A DNA stretch of 58,263 bases from Bacillota bacterium (lineage in GTDB: Bacteria; Bacillota; Clostridia; Acetivibrionales; JANLFN01), in the NCBI GenBank assembly GCA_023397675.1, contig JAEWTV010000129.1:1-58263 (forward strand). Reading direction: 5' to 3'. Position 1 is the first letter of the stretch. The number at the start of each line of letters is the position of its first letter. The notes under the pieces were generated by a model. That model saw only the letters and a list, made by a program, of their open reading frames with translations, made no database searches and was not told where the DNA came from. This document shows, in pieces, positions 1-8,645 of this stretch. The translations under genes and the position numbers were made by a program.

Positions 1-946
1 GAAATTTAAACATAGTAGGGACTCCATTTAATCCCGTACACTTTTCTTTGTCTAAATATTCAAGAACTTTTGTTGTTTGAAATCTGTCCACAAGCACTAT
101 TGTTGACCCATATAACAAACATTGAATAGCACTTAATACACAGCCCATTACATGAAAGAGGGGGAGACATACAAGTAATCTGTCTTTTTCAGAAAAATCA
201 AGGTTTTTACCTGAAATGATAGCATTATTAATAATATTGTAATGTGTGGACATTACGGCTTTAGGATTTCCAGTAGTACCTGATGTGTATTGAATATTTA
301 TTGTATCATAACATTCTAATGAATTGCTTCTTTCCAGTAATTCTTCATCGGACACATCTTTGCCCATTTCTATGAGATTCTCAAGAGACATCATGTTTTT
401 ATCTTCACCATCTAAACTTATTACACTCTTCATATCAGGAAGGGCTTTGCTTGATAACTCTCCCGGGAGACAAATTTTTAGTTCCGGGCATATGGAATAC
501 ACCGAATCAGTATAATTGTTTCCACTATATCCCTTTGAGAAAAAGAGAGCTTTTGAATTAGAATGTTTTAAAACATATTCAAGTTCATGCTTACTGTAAT
601 CTGTGTTAATACATACAAGAACTGCTCCGATTTTGGCAGTTGCAATTTGAAGTGCAATCCATTCTGGACTATTCAATGACCAAATTGATAAGTGGTTTCC
701 TTTCTTTATCCCCAGTTTCAATAACCCCTTTGCTATACCATCATACATTTTCTTAAAATCTCTGTAAGAATACCGAACATTTTTGTCCCTGTAGACTATG
801 GCTTCATTGTTTTCATATTTGATACACATTCTGTCAATGATGCCGCCAATTGTTTCTTTTAAAAAATCCTCCCTATTTGTAAGTGCTAACTTTTTTAAAT
901 CGTCTATGGTATTTATATCTTCAGGTTCAATACCAACTTTCTGCAT
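1..946 (-). CDS. Acyl-CoA/acyl-ACP ligase (AMP-forming), C-terminus cut by window edge
   Basis: My translation of the minus strand from ATG 946 stays open to the left edge (315 residues), so the C-terminal part lies outside. The adenylation P-loop YTSGTTGNPK is at residues 220-229, followed by LLVCLPLFHVMG, both typical of fatty-acyl ligases. The family adenylates a carboxylic acid and passes it to CoA or a carrier protein. The first 30 or so residues (MQKVGIEPEDINTIDDLKKL) resemble the linker of phenylacetate-CoA ligases rather than a fatty-acyl ligase N-terminus. The start is set by GGAG ten bases upstream and an in-frame TGA just before. The gene is divergent from a condensation-superfamily gene. 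Substrate is not readable from the sequence; fatty-acid activation for the ACP/acyltransferase genes nearby is inference. Confidence 0.9.
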   Translation of the reverse strand, partial: MQKVGIEPEDINTIDDLKKLALTNREDFLKETIGGIIDRMCIKYENNEAIVYRDKNVRYSYRDFKKMYDGIAKGLLKLGIKKGNHLSIWSLNSPEWIALQIATAKIGAVLVCINTDYSKHELEYVLKHSNSKALFFSKGYSGNNYTDSVYSICPELKICLPGELSSKALPDMKSVISLDGEDKNMMSLENLIEMGKDVSDEELLERSNSLECYDTINIQYTSGTTGNPKAVMSTHYNIINNAIISGKNLDFSEKDRLLVCLPLFHVMGCVLSAIQCLLYGSTIVLVDRFQTTKVLEYLDKEKCTGLNGVPTMFKF

Positions 947-987
947 CTTGTTTCACTCCAAATTTATATTAATTTATGTAGTCATAA

Positions 988-1000
988 TATGTTTACATAA
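988..1000. promoter_or_regulatory. Candidate operator TATGTTTACATAA upstream of acyl ligase
   Basis: A 13-mer lying 41 nt before the ligase start codon (minus strand). The same 13-mer occurs at 22143-22155, 42 nt before the ACP start and in the same orientation relative to its gene. It is a near-palindrome. The binding protein is unknown. Confidence 0.5.
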
Positions 1001-1135
1001 TTTAAATGTGAAACCAAATTCAGGAAATATGACATCTATCTTATCAAAATTATAACTTTATAAGAGAATGCAGAATATATACCTTATGTTCATTTTCATA
1101 TTAAGATAATTTGATATGTAACATACTTATATATA

Positions 1136-1171
1136 TTTACATAACATAAATTATCTAATAAACTATGTAAA
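1136..1171. promoter_or_regulatory. Inverted repeat TTTACATA / TATGTAAA upstream of first acyltransferase
   Basis: Perfect 8-base arms at 1136-1143 and 1164-1171 with a 20-base AT-rich spacer, 59 nt before the start at 1231. The arms match half of the 13-mer at 988-1000, so this divergent intergenic region holds several copies of one element. Operator function is inference. Confidence 0.4.
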
Positions 1172-1230
1172 CTTCATAATAATAGGACAGTTGAAAATAC
1201 TTAAAATCTAATTGATGGGAGCGATTTAGC

Positions 1231-2652
1231 ATGAAAGTAAAAAATCCATTATATCCTTATATTGAAAATATTAACAAATTTACAAAGCTTATTGGAATTA
1301 ATGAAGCAAATCATAAAAAAATTGAAAATAGTTCAGATTGTATACCAGCTGATGGGCAGGATATATATAACTATGTTGCTCGTTACAGAATTGCAAATTC
1401 TCAGACTCAAGTGGTAATGAAGCTCGATGGCAGGCTGGATTTCGATAAACTATCAAAAGCAGTAAGATTATCATTTGATGTTGAGCCTGTTTTCGGGAGC
1501 CGTTTTGTCAAAAGCACTCATCCTTATTGGGAACGTATAAATGACATTGACTGTGTTAAATTTTGTACATTTGAGGAAACTGATAATCCGGATGTAGCTA
1601 TTAAATATTTTCTGGATATCCCTTTGGATCTCAATAAAGGACCTATGGCCAAGGTAAAACTAATACGATCCGGATCCAGTGATATATTATGTGTAAAAGT
1701 CAGCCATGTATGCTGTGACGGCACTGGTGCGAAGGAATACTTTTTACTTCTTGCGGATATTTATTCTCAAATCGATAAAGAAAGTATCGATTATATTCCA
1801 ATACAACATATACCAAATAAAAATGACCGGATCAGACTGTATGAGGAATTAGATATAGATGCTTCAAAAGCAACTTCGTATTATAAACTAAAAACAGGGC
1901 ATTTTTTGTGGAATTTTCCATGGAGAAACAACCAGATCGGTGCTACCCGATTTGTTGTCTGCAAGCTTCCAAACTGTCAACTTGATGAAATGAAAAGCTA
2001 TTCAAAAGCGAGAGGGGCAACAATCAATGATTTGATTCTGACTGCAGTCTACAGGGCTATGTTTGAAATATCCAAACCTCCATATGGCTTACCAGTAGAC
2101 ATTCCTATAACACTTGATTTACGTCGCTATCTTCCAGATCAAAAAACTGAGGCAATAAGGAATTTTGCCGCCGGGCATGTAACAACGTTAGCCAGGAAAA
2201 AGCATGAATCTTTTCCAGAAACCTTATCCAGGGTAATGTCTACGACAAAAATATTAAAAGACGGTCGCCTGGGATTAGAAGATGCTGTATGGGGAGAATA
2301 TGTTGAAAGTATAAATTTCTACCAATACATCAGCCAATTTAAAATCATATCACTATTTGCTGATATGGCTTCGTATAGTCCTGTTAATCTTATTGACAAG
2401 GCTAGTGTAACATTTGCAAACCTTGGCTTTGTATCAAAATCACCAATTAGATTTGGTGAACGCACCGTTACTGACGCATATATTCTCCCGCCAGTTCTAC
2501 GTGCACCTGCTATGCTCCTTGTTGCAAGTACTTATAATGGTATAATAACGCTGACAGTTGGTTATTATAAGCCTTCAGTTGATCGAAGCGTTATGGAGAA
2601 TCTTCTTAATAGAATTAAGGATGAATTGATAGAAGGTTGTAAACAGCCGTAG
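1231..2652 (+). CDS. Stand-alone condensation-superfamily acyltransferase, paralogue 1
   Basis: This 473-residue protein has the HxxxDG motif of the CoA/carrier-protein-dependent acyltransferase superfamily (NRPS condensation domains, PapA, alcohol acyltransferases, wax-ester synthases) as HVCCDG at residues 159-164. The second conserved block is LDLRRYLP at 295-302, followed by EAIRNF. There is no adenylation or carrier domain, so it is a free enzyme, not an NRPS module. It is clearly paralogous to the proteins at 16119 and 18435: shared DIYNYVAR/DMFNYVTK block, EPVFGS, the HxCxDG form, DLRRY and a C-terminal LIEGC. The start is preceded by GGGAG. It is divergent from the acyl ligase. The family joins an acyl group from a thioester to a hydroxyl or amine; donor and acceptor are unknown. 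A strong terminator follows. Confidence 0.88.
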   Translation: MKVKNPLYPYIENINKFTKLIGINEANHKKIENSSDCIPADGQDIYNYVARYRIANSQTQVVMKLDGRLDFDKLSKAVRLSFDVEPVFGSRFVKSTHPYWERINDIDCVKFCTFEETDNPDVAIKYFLDIPLDLNKGPMAKVKLIRSGSSDILCVKVSHVCCDGTGAKEYFLLLADIYSQIDKESIDYIPIQHIPNKNDRIRLYEELDIDASKATSYYKLKTGHFLWNFPWRNNQIGATRFVVCKLPNCQLDEMKSYSKARGATINDLILTAVYRAMFEISKPPYGLPVDIPITLDLRRYLPDQKTEAIRNFAAGHVTTLARKKHESFPETLSRVMSTTKILKDGRLGLEDAVWGEYVESINFYQYISQFKIISLFADMASYSPVNLIDKASVTFANLGFVSKSPIRFGERTVTDAYILPPVLRAPAMLLVASTYNGIITLTVGYYKPSVDRSVMENLLNRIKDELIEGCKQP

Positions 2653-2695
2653 TAGTACAATATTTGATATATGAATTTGTCTAGAGTTTAAAGGT

Positions 2696-2735
2696 AAAAA
2701 GAGAAGACATATAAAAACTCACGTCTTCTCTTTTT
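2696..2735 (+). terminator. Intrinsic terminator after acyltransferase 1
   Basis: 13-bp perfect stem (AAAAAGAGAAGAC / GTCTTCTCTTTTT) with a 14-nt loop and T5 in the descending arm, 44 nt after the stop codon. Confidence 0.9.
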
Positions 2736-3098
2736 GAATATCTTCACTCTAACATATTTATTATTGTTTGCTTTGCTTCTATGCTTTATTTGGGTGTAAG
2801 AATGTTGATATTCCACAACAAATCAATAATACAAGTGATGTCTCATCATCTCAGATTAGACATGAAGGGACGTTTCTCGATTTTCAGGATAAATGTGGTA
2901 AGACTTGTTATTATACTGGATGCATTGATAGTCTATGGAGAATATGGGAAGGTATTTAACGCACTAATGGAGGAACGTCCCCCTGTTTAAAAACTGATGT
3001 TTTAATGTAGGAGAAACTGGATCCTTTCACTTCCATGAATGATGTGATATCATTACAGCAAAGATTTGAGTTGTACCCTGGAAGTTAGGAGTATCATG
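2736..3098. repeat. Gene-free gap holding an inverted repeat GGGACGTT..AACGTCCC
   Basis: No convincing gene lies here; two overlapping short open frames (63 and 69 codons) lack a ribosome binding site and recognisable domains. Arms GGGACGTTTCTC (2867-2878) and GAGGAACGTCCC (2970-2981) form an inverted repeat with one mismatch around about 90 bases. It could be the relic of a small mobile or repeat element, but no target duplication or transposase was seen. The ribosome binding site for the next gene is at 3085-3091. Confidence 0.4.
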
Positions 3099-4220
3099 AT
3101 GGTTAAAGGTATTTTCAAACATCTTAAACGAAATAGAATAAAGTACATTGTCTTAATCACTTTATTAATTCTTTCTCTATTTGTAAAGCTAGTTCTCATA
3201 GACGTAGTCTATGTCAACAAACAGTATGAGAAAAACAGAATTATTACACCTTGGGGCGAAAAGATTAAATCGGGCAACCTTTCAGTAGATTATTCTATTG
3301 AGCAGACTTTATTGGATATCAAATCCCTTGGTCTAAACACAGTGAATGTTCCTGTTCAGATTGACATTCCAACCCTGAACTCAAGCACGGCAGTTCTGAA
3401 TCCGGAAAGTAAGGCAAAAGCCGAAAAGCTTATTAAAAAGCTGAGGTATAAAGGTATTAATGTAATTTTAGAGCCTTATCCATATATCAAAAATGGGGAG
3501 CTTTATGAAACAGATTTGAACCCTGACAATAAAAATCTTTGGTTTGACAATTGGAAAAAAGGAGTGCTTAAACCGCTCATCAAAGATATTGCAAAACCAT
3601 ATAAGGTTTATGCGCTTTGCATCGGTTCCAATTTTGATAAGTTTGAAAATGAATATAATAATTGGACTGATGTAGCTGATTTTGTTAAGGCACAGTATAA
3701 AGGCAGGATTACATATAAAACAAACTGGTGGTATACCGCTGAGTGGGATACAAAAAAAGAATATAATATGTATTCTACAAAATTGAATAATCCAGTTTTC
3801 CAAAAGGTTGATTATATTTCAGTAGCAGCATACTTTGAGCTGTCTGATAAAGATAAAAATAGTGTGGAGGATATTATAAGTTCTATTTACAAAACTACAC
3901 TTTTTAAACGGCATCAGAATATTTACCAGGAGTTAAAAGACCTATCAAATAAATGGAACAAGCCTGTATTTTTTGGGGAACTGGGTTTCCCCAAATTTGA
4001 TAAAGCCTCAATCCATCCATGGAACCCAAAACCGTCCGACATACCTAATAATGAGGAGCAGGCAAATGCATTTCAGGCATATAAGCAAGTCTTCGAAAAA
4101 GAAAGCTGGAATTTAGGCTTTTCAGTTTTTGCTATTGGTAAAATTGACGGTTTCAAAAACTACTATCCCAGTAAGGAAAGTATTAAGGTCATAAACAGTT
4201 GGTACAAACAAAAGCAGTGA
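3099..4220 (+). CDS. Membrane-anchored GH113-like glycoside hydrolase fold protein
   Basis: This 373-residue protein has one N-terminal membrane helix (about residues 15-39, after basic residues), then a TIM-barrel resembling GH113 beta-mannanase-type hydrolases. The motif VFFGELGF (290-297) fits the nucleophile strand, with Glu294 as the candidate. In the region where the acid/base Glu is usual in this clan (a G-x-E type motif) the sequence reads CIGSNFDKFE (174-183), so activity may be altered; I could not align it rigorously. The start is ATG 3099 (or the adjacent ATG 3096), since TTAGGAG lies 7 nt upstream of 3099; longer versions have no ribosome binding site. It would sit outside the membrane as a signal-anchored enzyme. 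It is single-gene, bounded by terminators. Confidence 0.7.
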   Translation: MVKGIFKHLKRNRIKYIVLITLLILSLFVKLVLIDVVYVNKQYEKNRIITPWGEKIKSGNLSVDYSIEQTLLDIKSLGLNTVNVPVQIDIPTLNSSTAVLNPESKAKAEKLIKKLRYKGINVILEPYPYIKNGELYETDLNPDNKNLWFDNWKKGVLKPLIKDIAKPYKVYALCIGSNFDKFENEYNNWTDVADFVKAQYKGRITYKTNWWYTAEWDTKKEYNMYSTKLNNPVFQKVDYISVAAYFELSDKDKNSVEDIISSIYKTTLFKRHQNIYQELKDLSNKWNKPVFFGELGFPKFDKASIHPWNPKPSDIPNNEEQANAFQAYKQVFEKESWNLGFSVFAIGKIDGFKNYYPSKESIKVINSWYKQKQ

Positions 4221-4233
4221 ATTTTTGCACAGA

Positions 4234-4262
4234 AAAGGCAGGCTTTTAAATAACCTGCCTTT
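4234..4262. terminator. Bidirectional terminator between convergent genes
   Basis: 9-bp perfect stem AAAGGCAGG / CCTGCCTTT with an 11-nt loop, T-rich on the plus side (TTTCTTTATTT). It lies between the stops of the GH113-like gene and the ABC-F gene. Confidence 0.8.
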
Positions 4263-4269
4263 CTTTATT

Positions 4270-5757
4270 TCATAGTTCAATAATCTTTGTAGCAATATTA
4301 TTGCAGAATTCACTGTCGTGTTCAACAAACAATATTGTTGGGGAGTGTTCCAGAAGTAATTCTTCTATCTGCATTCGAGATATAACATCAATATAATTGA
4401 GCGGTTCGTCCCAGATGTGCAGATGAGCCCTTTCGCATAAACTTCTTGCGATAAGAACCTTTTTTTTCTGACCACCGCTGAAATCAGATATATCTTTTTC
4501 GAATTGAACCCTTGAAAAATCCAGCTTTCTTAAAATTGTTTTAAATAAGCTTTCATCAATATCATTACTTCTTGCGTAGTTGGTCAGATTTCCACTGAGG
4601 TAAGAGGTGTCCTGTAAAACATAGGATATCTTAAGCCGGCTTGCTTTTCTCATAGTACCTGTATAAGTCATATCCTCACCATTAATAAGCTTGATAATAC
4701 TGGACTTGCCTGAACCATTCCTGCCCAAAAGAGCCACCCTGTCTCCCTGCTCAATGGTAAAACTAACGTCCTCACAGGCTTTTTTCTCACCATAGTACAG
4801 AGATACATGCTCAAGTTCTAAAAGGCGGTTTGTGTGAAAATCAAGCTGGGAGATTTTCAAACTATCTGAGTTTTCAATGTTTTTAAGCAGTTTGGACTTT
4901 TCTTCAATTGCTGAAAGCTGTCTTTCTTCAATATTTTTTGCGCGGCTCATCATTTTCTTGGATTTTCCGCCCTGGTATGATCTGCGTCCAATATTTTTTT
5001 CAGTAATGGTGGGGTCAAAGCCTATTTTCTTTGCTTCAGCCTTATCAGACCAATCGGATGTACGTTTAGCAGCAACTGTAAGCCGTTTAATATCTTTTAA
5101 AAGCTTTTCATTTTCTGAACGTTCATAATTGTCCTGCATTTCCTTGTTTTGCCACCAGGATGAAAAGTTACCTTTCTGAATTTCTACATTCGTTTTATTA
5201 ATAGAAAGTATATGGTCTATGCAATTGTCAAGAAAGGCTCTGTCATGCGAAACCAAAATAAAGCCATGCTTTGAATTAAGGTAATTGCTCACAATTTTTC
5301 TTGCATTCATGTCAAGATGATTTGTAGGCTCATCAATTAGCAGGAAGCTGTTTTCCTTAAGAAACAATGCTGCAAGAAGCACTTTTGTCTGCTCACCGTT
5401 TGAAAGTGTATTAAAAGATCTATACAAAACATCTTCTGAAACCTCCAAGAGTGAAAGCTCACGCATAAGTTCCCAGTGAACATAATCTGGACAGATGTCT
5501 TCAATCACATCAATAGTGTTATTATCCCTGTTTGCTACTTCAAAGGGAAAATACTCAAAGTTTACGTTGGTAGAAATACTTCCGCTGTATTTATATTTAC
5601 CTAGCAGCAGATTGAGGAATGTTGTTTTGCCTCTGCCGTTCCTTCCCGTAAAGCCCAGCTTCCAATCAGTATCAATTTGAAAGCTTACTTCTTCAAAAAT
5701 ATTATCGTAACTGCCATCATAGGCGAATGTTAGTTTTGTAACGTTTATCAAAGACAT
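4270..5757 (-). CDS. ABC-F ribosome-protection ATPase, Lsa/CplR type
   Basis: This 495-residue protein has two ABC domains and no membrane segment. Domain 1 has Walker A GRNGRGKTT, signature LSNGEQ and Walker B LLIDEPTNHLD. A long basic inter-domain linker follows, then domain 2 has GRNGSGKSS, FSGGQ and IWDEPLNYID. The N-terminus MSLINVTKLTFAYDGSYDN is characteristic of the Lsa/CplR branch, which displaces lincosamide, streptogramin A and pleuromutilin antibiotics from the 50S subunit. The start is ATG 5757 with AGGAGG upstream; a longer frame to 5835 would run through the leader terminator. Expression is very likely controlled by ribosome-mediated attenuation in the leader. The drug spectrum cannot be read from the sequence; self-protection for the nearby biosynthetic genes is possible but unproven. 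Confidence 0.92.
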   Translation of the reverse strand: MSLINVTKLTFAYDGSYDNIFEEVSFQIDTDWKLGFTGRNGRGKTTFLNLLLGKYKYSGSISTNVNFEYFPFEVANRDNNTIDVIEDICPDYVHWELMRELSLLEVSEDVLYRSFNTLSNGEQTKVLLAALFLKENSFLLIDEPTNHLDMNARKIVSNYLNSKHGFILVSHDRAFLDNCIDHILSINKTNVEIQKGNFSSWWQNKEMQDNYERSENEKLLKDIKRLTVAAKRTSDWSDKAEAKKIGFDPTITEKNIGRRSYQGGKSKKMMSRAKNIEERQLSAIEEKSKLLKNIENSDSLKISQLDFHTNRLLELEHVSLYYGEKKACEDVSFTIEQGDRVALLGRNGSGKSSIIKLINGEDMTYTGTMRKASRLKISYVLQDTSYLSGNLTNYARSNDIDESLFKTILRKLDFSRVQFEKDISDFSGGQKKKVLIARSLCERAHLHIWDEPLNYIDVISRMQIEELLLEHSPTILFVEHDSEFCNNIATKIIEL

Positions 5758-5774
5758 AAAATCAATCCTCCTGT

Positions 5775-5813
5775 AAAAAATATAAAGCTGCAAGAAAGTT
5801 GATTCCTGCAGCT
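5775..5813 (-). terminator. Leader attenuator terminator of ABC-F gene
   Basis: On the minus strand, AGCTGCAGGAA pairs with TTTCTTGCAGCT around a short loop and is followed by TTTATATTTTTT. It ends only about 20 nt before the ABC-F start codon, so it must be read through for expression. Its descending arm contains AACTTTCTTGC (plus strand 5790-5800), complementary to an 11-base stretch inside the upstream leader ORF (5886-5896). Confidence 0.85.
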
Positions 5814-5837
5814 CATAAAATACAGTAAAAGCCAAAC

Positions 5838-5906
5838 CTATATAAGGTATGACGAGGATGTATAAATTGAGTTAAAAGAATAAATAACTTTCTTGCTTTT
5901 ACACAT
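5838..5906 (-). CDS. 22-codon leader peptide controlling ABC-F expression
   Basis: ATG at 5906 to TAG at 5838 encodes MCKSKKVIYSFNSIYTSSSY followed by Leu-Ile. It ends 25 nt before the attenuator stem. Codons 4-7 (AGC AAG AAA GTT) contain GCAAGAAAGTT, which is perfectly complementary over 11 bases to the terminator's descending arm. Ribosome position on this ORF can therefore decide between terminator and antiterminator, as in the known leaders of vmlR- and lmo0919-type ABC-F genes. The ribosome binding site is weak (AAGG upstream). Function is inferred from architecture; expression is not demonstrated. Confidence 0.7.
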   Translation of the reverse strand: MCKSKKVIYSFNSIYTSSSYLI

Positions 5907-6067
5907 AACAAAACCTTGCAGTATTAATGCTTATGGATTTATTATGTTTATTAAAAATTAGCAAGAAAATTTCTTCATCTTTCCAACTCCAATCATCTTA
6001 TTTATTAAAATATAACATACAGTATTCCCAAATACAATATCAGGAATTAAACATCATTGTCAAAATT

Positions 6068-8029
6068 CTATTTGGTAAAAGGCTTATACTCCAAAACTAC
6101 AGCTGTTCTTCTGTCTACAGCCACACCATCTTCACGCATAAGACCGGTATTATATGTCTCTTCTACAAAGCCTCCGAAACGCTGCCATGCGGTATGGAAA
6201 GCCAGCTTGAATTCAGATATGTTGTCGAGTTTGTGTACAAAGCTTTTCTGAGGATGGAAATTGAATATGAATGTAAAGTTACCCTTTACAAAAGCCATTA
6301 TTTTATTGTCTTCATGTATATATAAAAAGCGAACAGGCTGGTTATTTAGGTCGCTTCCTGATAGGAAGCAAAGCATTGCTTCATCAAAGTTTTGAAGATA
6401 TTCGTATTTTAAAAATGGGTTATCGGCCAAACTCCACTGCCTTCTTGCATACTTGTAACTCCAGTTATTGCCCTCACGTGGAAAGTCTATCCATTCAGGG
6501 TGACCAAATTCATTACCCATAAAATTAAGATAGCCTTCACCGCCTATTGTACAGGTAATAAAACGCAGCATCTTGTGTATTGCAATGGCCCTGTCAATTA
6601 TTTCATTATTATCGTCCTTATTCATATGCCAATACATTTCTTTGTCTGCAAGCCAGAAAATTATTGTCTTATCACCTACAAGCGCCTGATCATGTGATTC
6701 GGTATAGCCTACTACTTTCTCCATAGGACGGCGGCTTGTAAGCTCATGCCAGAGTGTTCCAATGTGCCAATACTCATCTTCTGTTTTCATCATTTTTATA
6801 AACAAATCCGGTAAACCCATCCCAAGTCTGTAATCAAAGCCAATACCTCCATCAGCTATTGGAAGACACATGCCCGGCATTCCACTCATGTCTTCTGCAA
6901 TGAGTATACTATTGGGATTGATTTCTTTTACAAGCTCCGCAGCCAACTGAAGATATGAAATCGCTTCGAGATCGGTACTCATTGAAAAATATTTTTCATA
7001 GCTGTCAAATGCCGTTCCTCTGCCATGATGGTCATATAGCATGGAAGTTACACCGTCAAAACGAAAACCGTCCAAATGGTATTCGGTAAGCCAGTACTTT
7101 ACATTTGAAAGTAGAAAATGCAGTACTTCAGGCTTGCCGTAGTTGAATAAACGAGTATTCCAATCAGGGTGATCACCTTTTCCGCCAAGGTGGCAGAATT
7201 GATATTCATTACCATCAAATTCAGCAAGGCCTTCGACTGTATTTTTTACAACATGGGAATGGACCAGATCCATAATAACAGCTAGTCCCATACTATGTGC
7301 CTTGTCCACAAGCGCTTTGAATTCTTCTGGTGTACCGAAACGTGAGGATACTGCAAAGAAATTAGAAACCTGATACCCAAAAGAGCCATAGTATGGATGT
7401 TCCATTATTGCCATAATCTGAATTGCAGTATAACCCAGTTTTTTTATACGAGGTAATATATTTTCTGTAAACTCTGAAAATGTGGAAATACCTTCTTTTT
7501 CTCCTGACATGCCGATGTGACATTCGTATATGTATAAAGGTTTTTGTGGCTTAAATCCATCATCATGCCATTTATAGGGAACACAAGGATGCCATATGAT
7601 ACCGTTGAATTGACGAGAATCCTCCTCCTGAATAACCCTTTTGCAGTAAAGTGGAATACGATCGTATGTACAACCATTGGCTTTTAATTTAAGCCGGACC
7701 CTTGATCCATGAGGTATTTCACCAGCTATATGAATCTCCCAGTTTCCATTCTCTAGCTTTTGAAGCTTATGCGTCTGGTCATTCCAGTTATTAAAATCAC
7801 CTATTAGGGAGATCTCCTGCGCATTTGGCGCCCATTCTCTATATACCCAGCCATTTTCTGTCGGATGAAAACCAAAAAATAGGTGACCATTAGAAAATAT
7901 AGAAATTGACTGTTCATCGTTAATCAGCTTGCGTCTGGCTTCCTTGTAATGATTCATACGCAGTTCTATATCAGCCGCAAAAGGCTTCAGGTAAGGATCA
8001 ATTTGTATAATACGGTACATATCATTCAT
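6068..8029 (-). CDS. glgB: 1,4-alpha-glucan branching enzyme (GH13)
   Basis: This 653-residue protein has an N-terminal CBM48-like domain (about 60-145, with the GDFNNW motif) and a GH13 barrel resembling the eukaryotic-type branching enzymes. Visible catalytic regions are DGFRFDGVTSM (nucleophile Asp), LIAEDMSGMP (acid/base Glu) and YTESHDQAL (transition-state Asp). The length is near that of the short GH13_8 branching enzymes. The enzyme cuts alpha-1,4 chains and rejoins them as alpha-1,6 branches in glycogen. The start is ATG 8029 with AAAGGA nine bases upstream. No other glycogen genes are adjacent, so it is a detached gene. The gap between it and the ABC-F leader (5907-6067) holds nothing else recognised. 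Confidence 0.9.
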   Translation of the reverse strand: MNDMYRIIQIDPYLKPFAADIELRMNHYKEARRKLINDEQSISIFSNGHLFFGFHPTENGWVYREWAPNAQEISLIGDFNNWNDQTHKLQKLENGNWEIHIAGEIPHGSRVRLKLKANGCTYDRIPLYCKRVIQEEDSRQFNGIIWHPCVPYKWHDDGFKPQKPLYIYECHIGMSGEKEGISTFSEFTENILPRIKKLGYTAIQIMAIMEHPYYGSFGYQVSNFFAVSSRFGTPEEFKALVDKAHSMGLAVIMDLVHSHVVKNTVEGLAEFDGNEYQFCHLGGKGDHPDWNTRLFNYGKPEVLHFLLSNVKYWLTEYHLDGFRFDGVTSMLYDHHGRGTAFDSYEKYFSMSTDLEAISYLQLAAELVKEINPNSILIAEDMSGMPGMCLPIADGGIGFDYRLGMGLPDLFIKMMKTEDEYWHIGTLWHELTSRRPMEKVVGYTESHDQALVGDKTIIFWLADKEMYWHMNKDDNNEIIDRAIAIHKMLRFITCTIGGEGYLNFMGNEFGHPEWIDFPREGNNWSYKYARRQWSLADNPFLKYEYLQNFDEAMLCFLSGSDLNNQPVRFLYIHEDNKIMAFVKGNFTFIFNFHPQKSFVHKLDNISEFKLAFHTAWQRFGGFVEETYNTGLMREDGVAVDRRTAVVLEYKPFTK

Positions 8030-8222
8030 TTTTGATATTCCTTTCTACATAACGATTTAGAATATACCCAAAATTTATCGCAGTTAGAAACAACCTCATA
8101 ATTATATATTGTACCATACGACAGTAAACAATAAATGATAATATTTCCAGTATGTAATTAAGTTTTTTATCTACACGACCGATACAAACGTATATGTATT
8201 TTGAAGTTGTGGGGTAATAGGT

Positions 8223-8639
8223 ATGAGTTATAGTTTAAGTAAAATTAATAGTGTAAATATGTTCAGTTCTCTTAAACCGACACAAGATAAGACTGAAGAT
8301 GATACTATGCAGAAATCACAGAAAAAGAAACATATTGTCTGTGAAAGGGAAGGAAGCTATTATTGTACATATATGGTTGATGAAAAAGGTCAGAAGATTC
8401 TTATAAAAAGAATCTCTGCTGATGATACAGATGATAAAAAGAGTCCGCAAAAACATGATGAGGGAGAACAAATAAACCCATCCAATTATTGCATTGACAA
8501 GAGTGCACGTACAGCGTTTGAATGTAAACAGGAAATGAAAAGCCAGGCTGTTCATAAAGAGAATGTTCAGCAAATAATGAACATTCTAAAGGAATATGCC
8601 GGTATTCCCGAAGATAAGGGCAAGACATATGAGTATTGA
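8223..8639 (+). CDS. Hypothetical 138-residue hydrophilic protein
   Basis: I do not recognise this protein. It is hydrophilic, rich in Lys, Asp, Glu and Gln, without a signal peptide or membrane segment. Its central part (about 36-65) reads like a small beta domain (HIVCEREGSYYCTYMVDEKG) and the C-terminus is helical (QQIMNILKEYAG). It has three cysteines outside any CxxC pair. The coding frame is open from ATG 8223 with a weak GGGGT upstream. It ends 6 bases before the stop of the convergent histidine kinase gene with no terminator visible between them. Function unknown. Confidence 0.6.
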   Translation: MSYSLSKINSVNMFSSLKPTQDKTEDDTMQKSQKKKHIVCEREGSYYCTYMVDEKGQKILIKRISADDTDDKKSPQKHDEGEQINPSNYCIDKSARTAFECKQEMKSQAVHKENVQQIMNILKEYAGIPEDKGKTYEY

Positions 8640-8645
8640 CAAGAT

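Noticed and set aside
2768..2990. Two short overlapping open frames
   Set aside because: No start signal or recognisable domain; treated as part of the gap with the inverted repeat.
5927..6325. 132-codon plus-strand open frame between ABC-F leader and glgB
   Set aside because: Overlaps the glgB 3' end and has no ribosome binding site.
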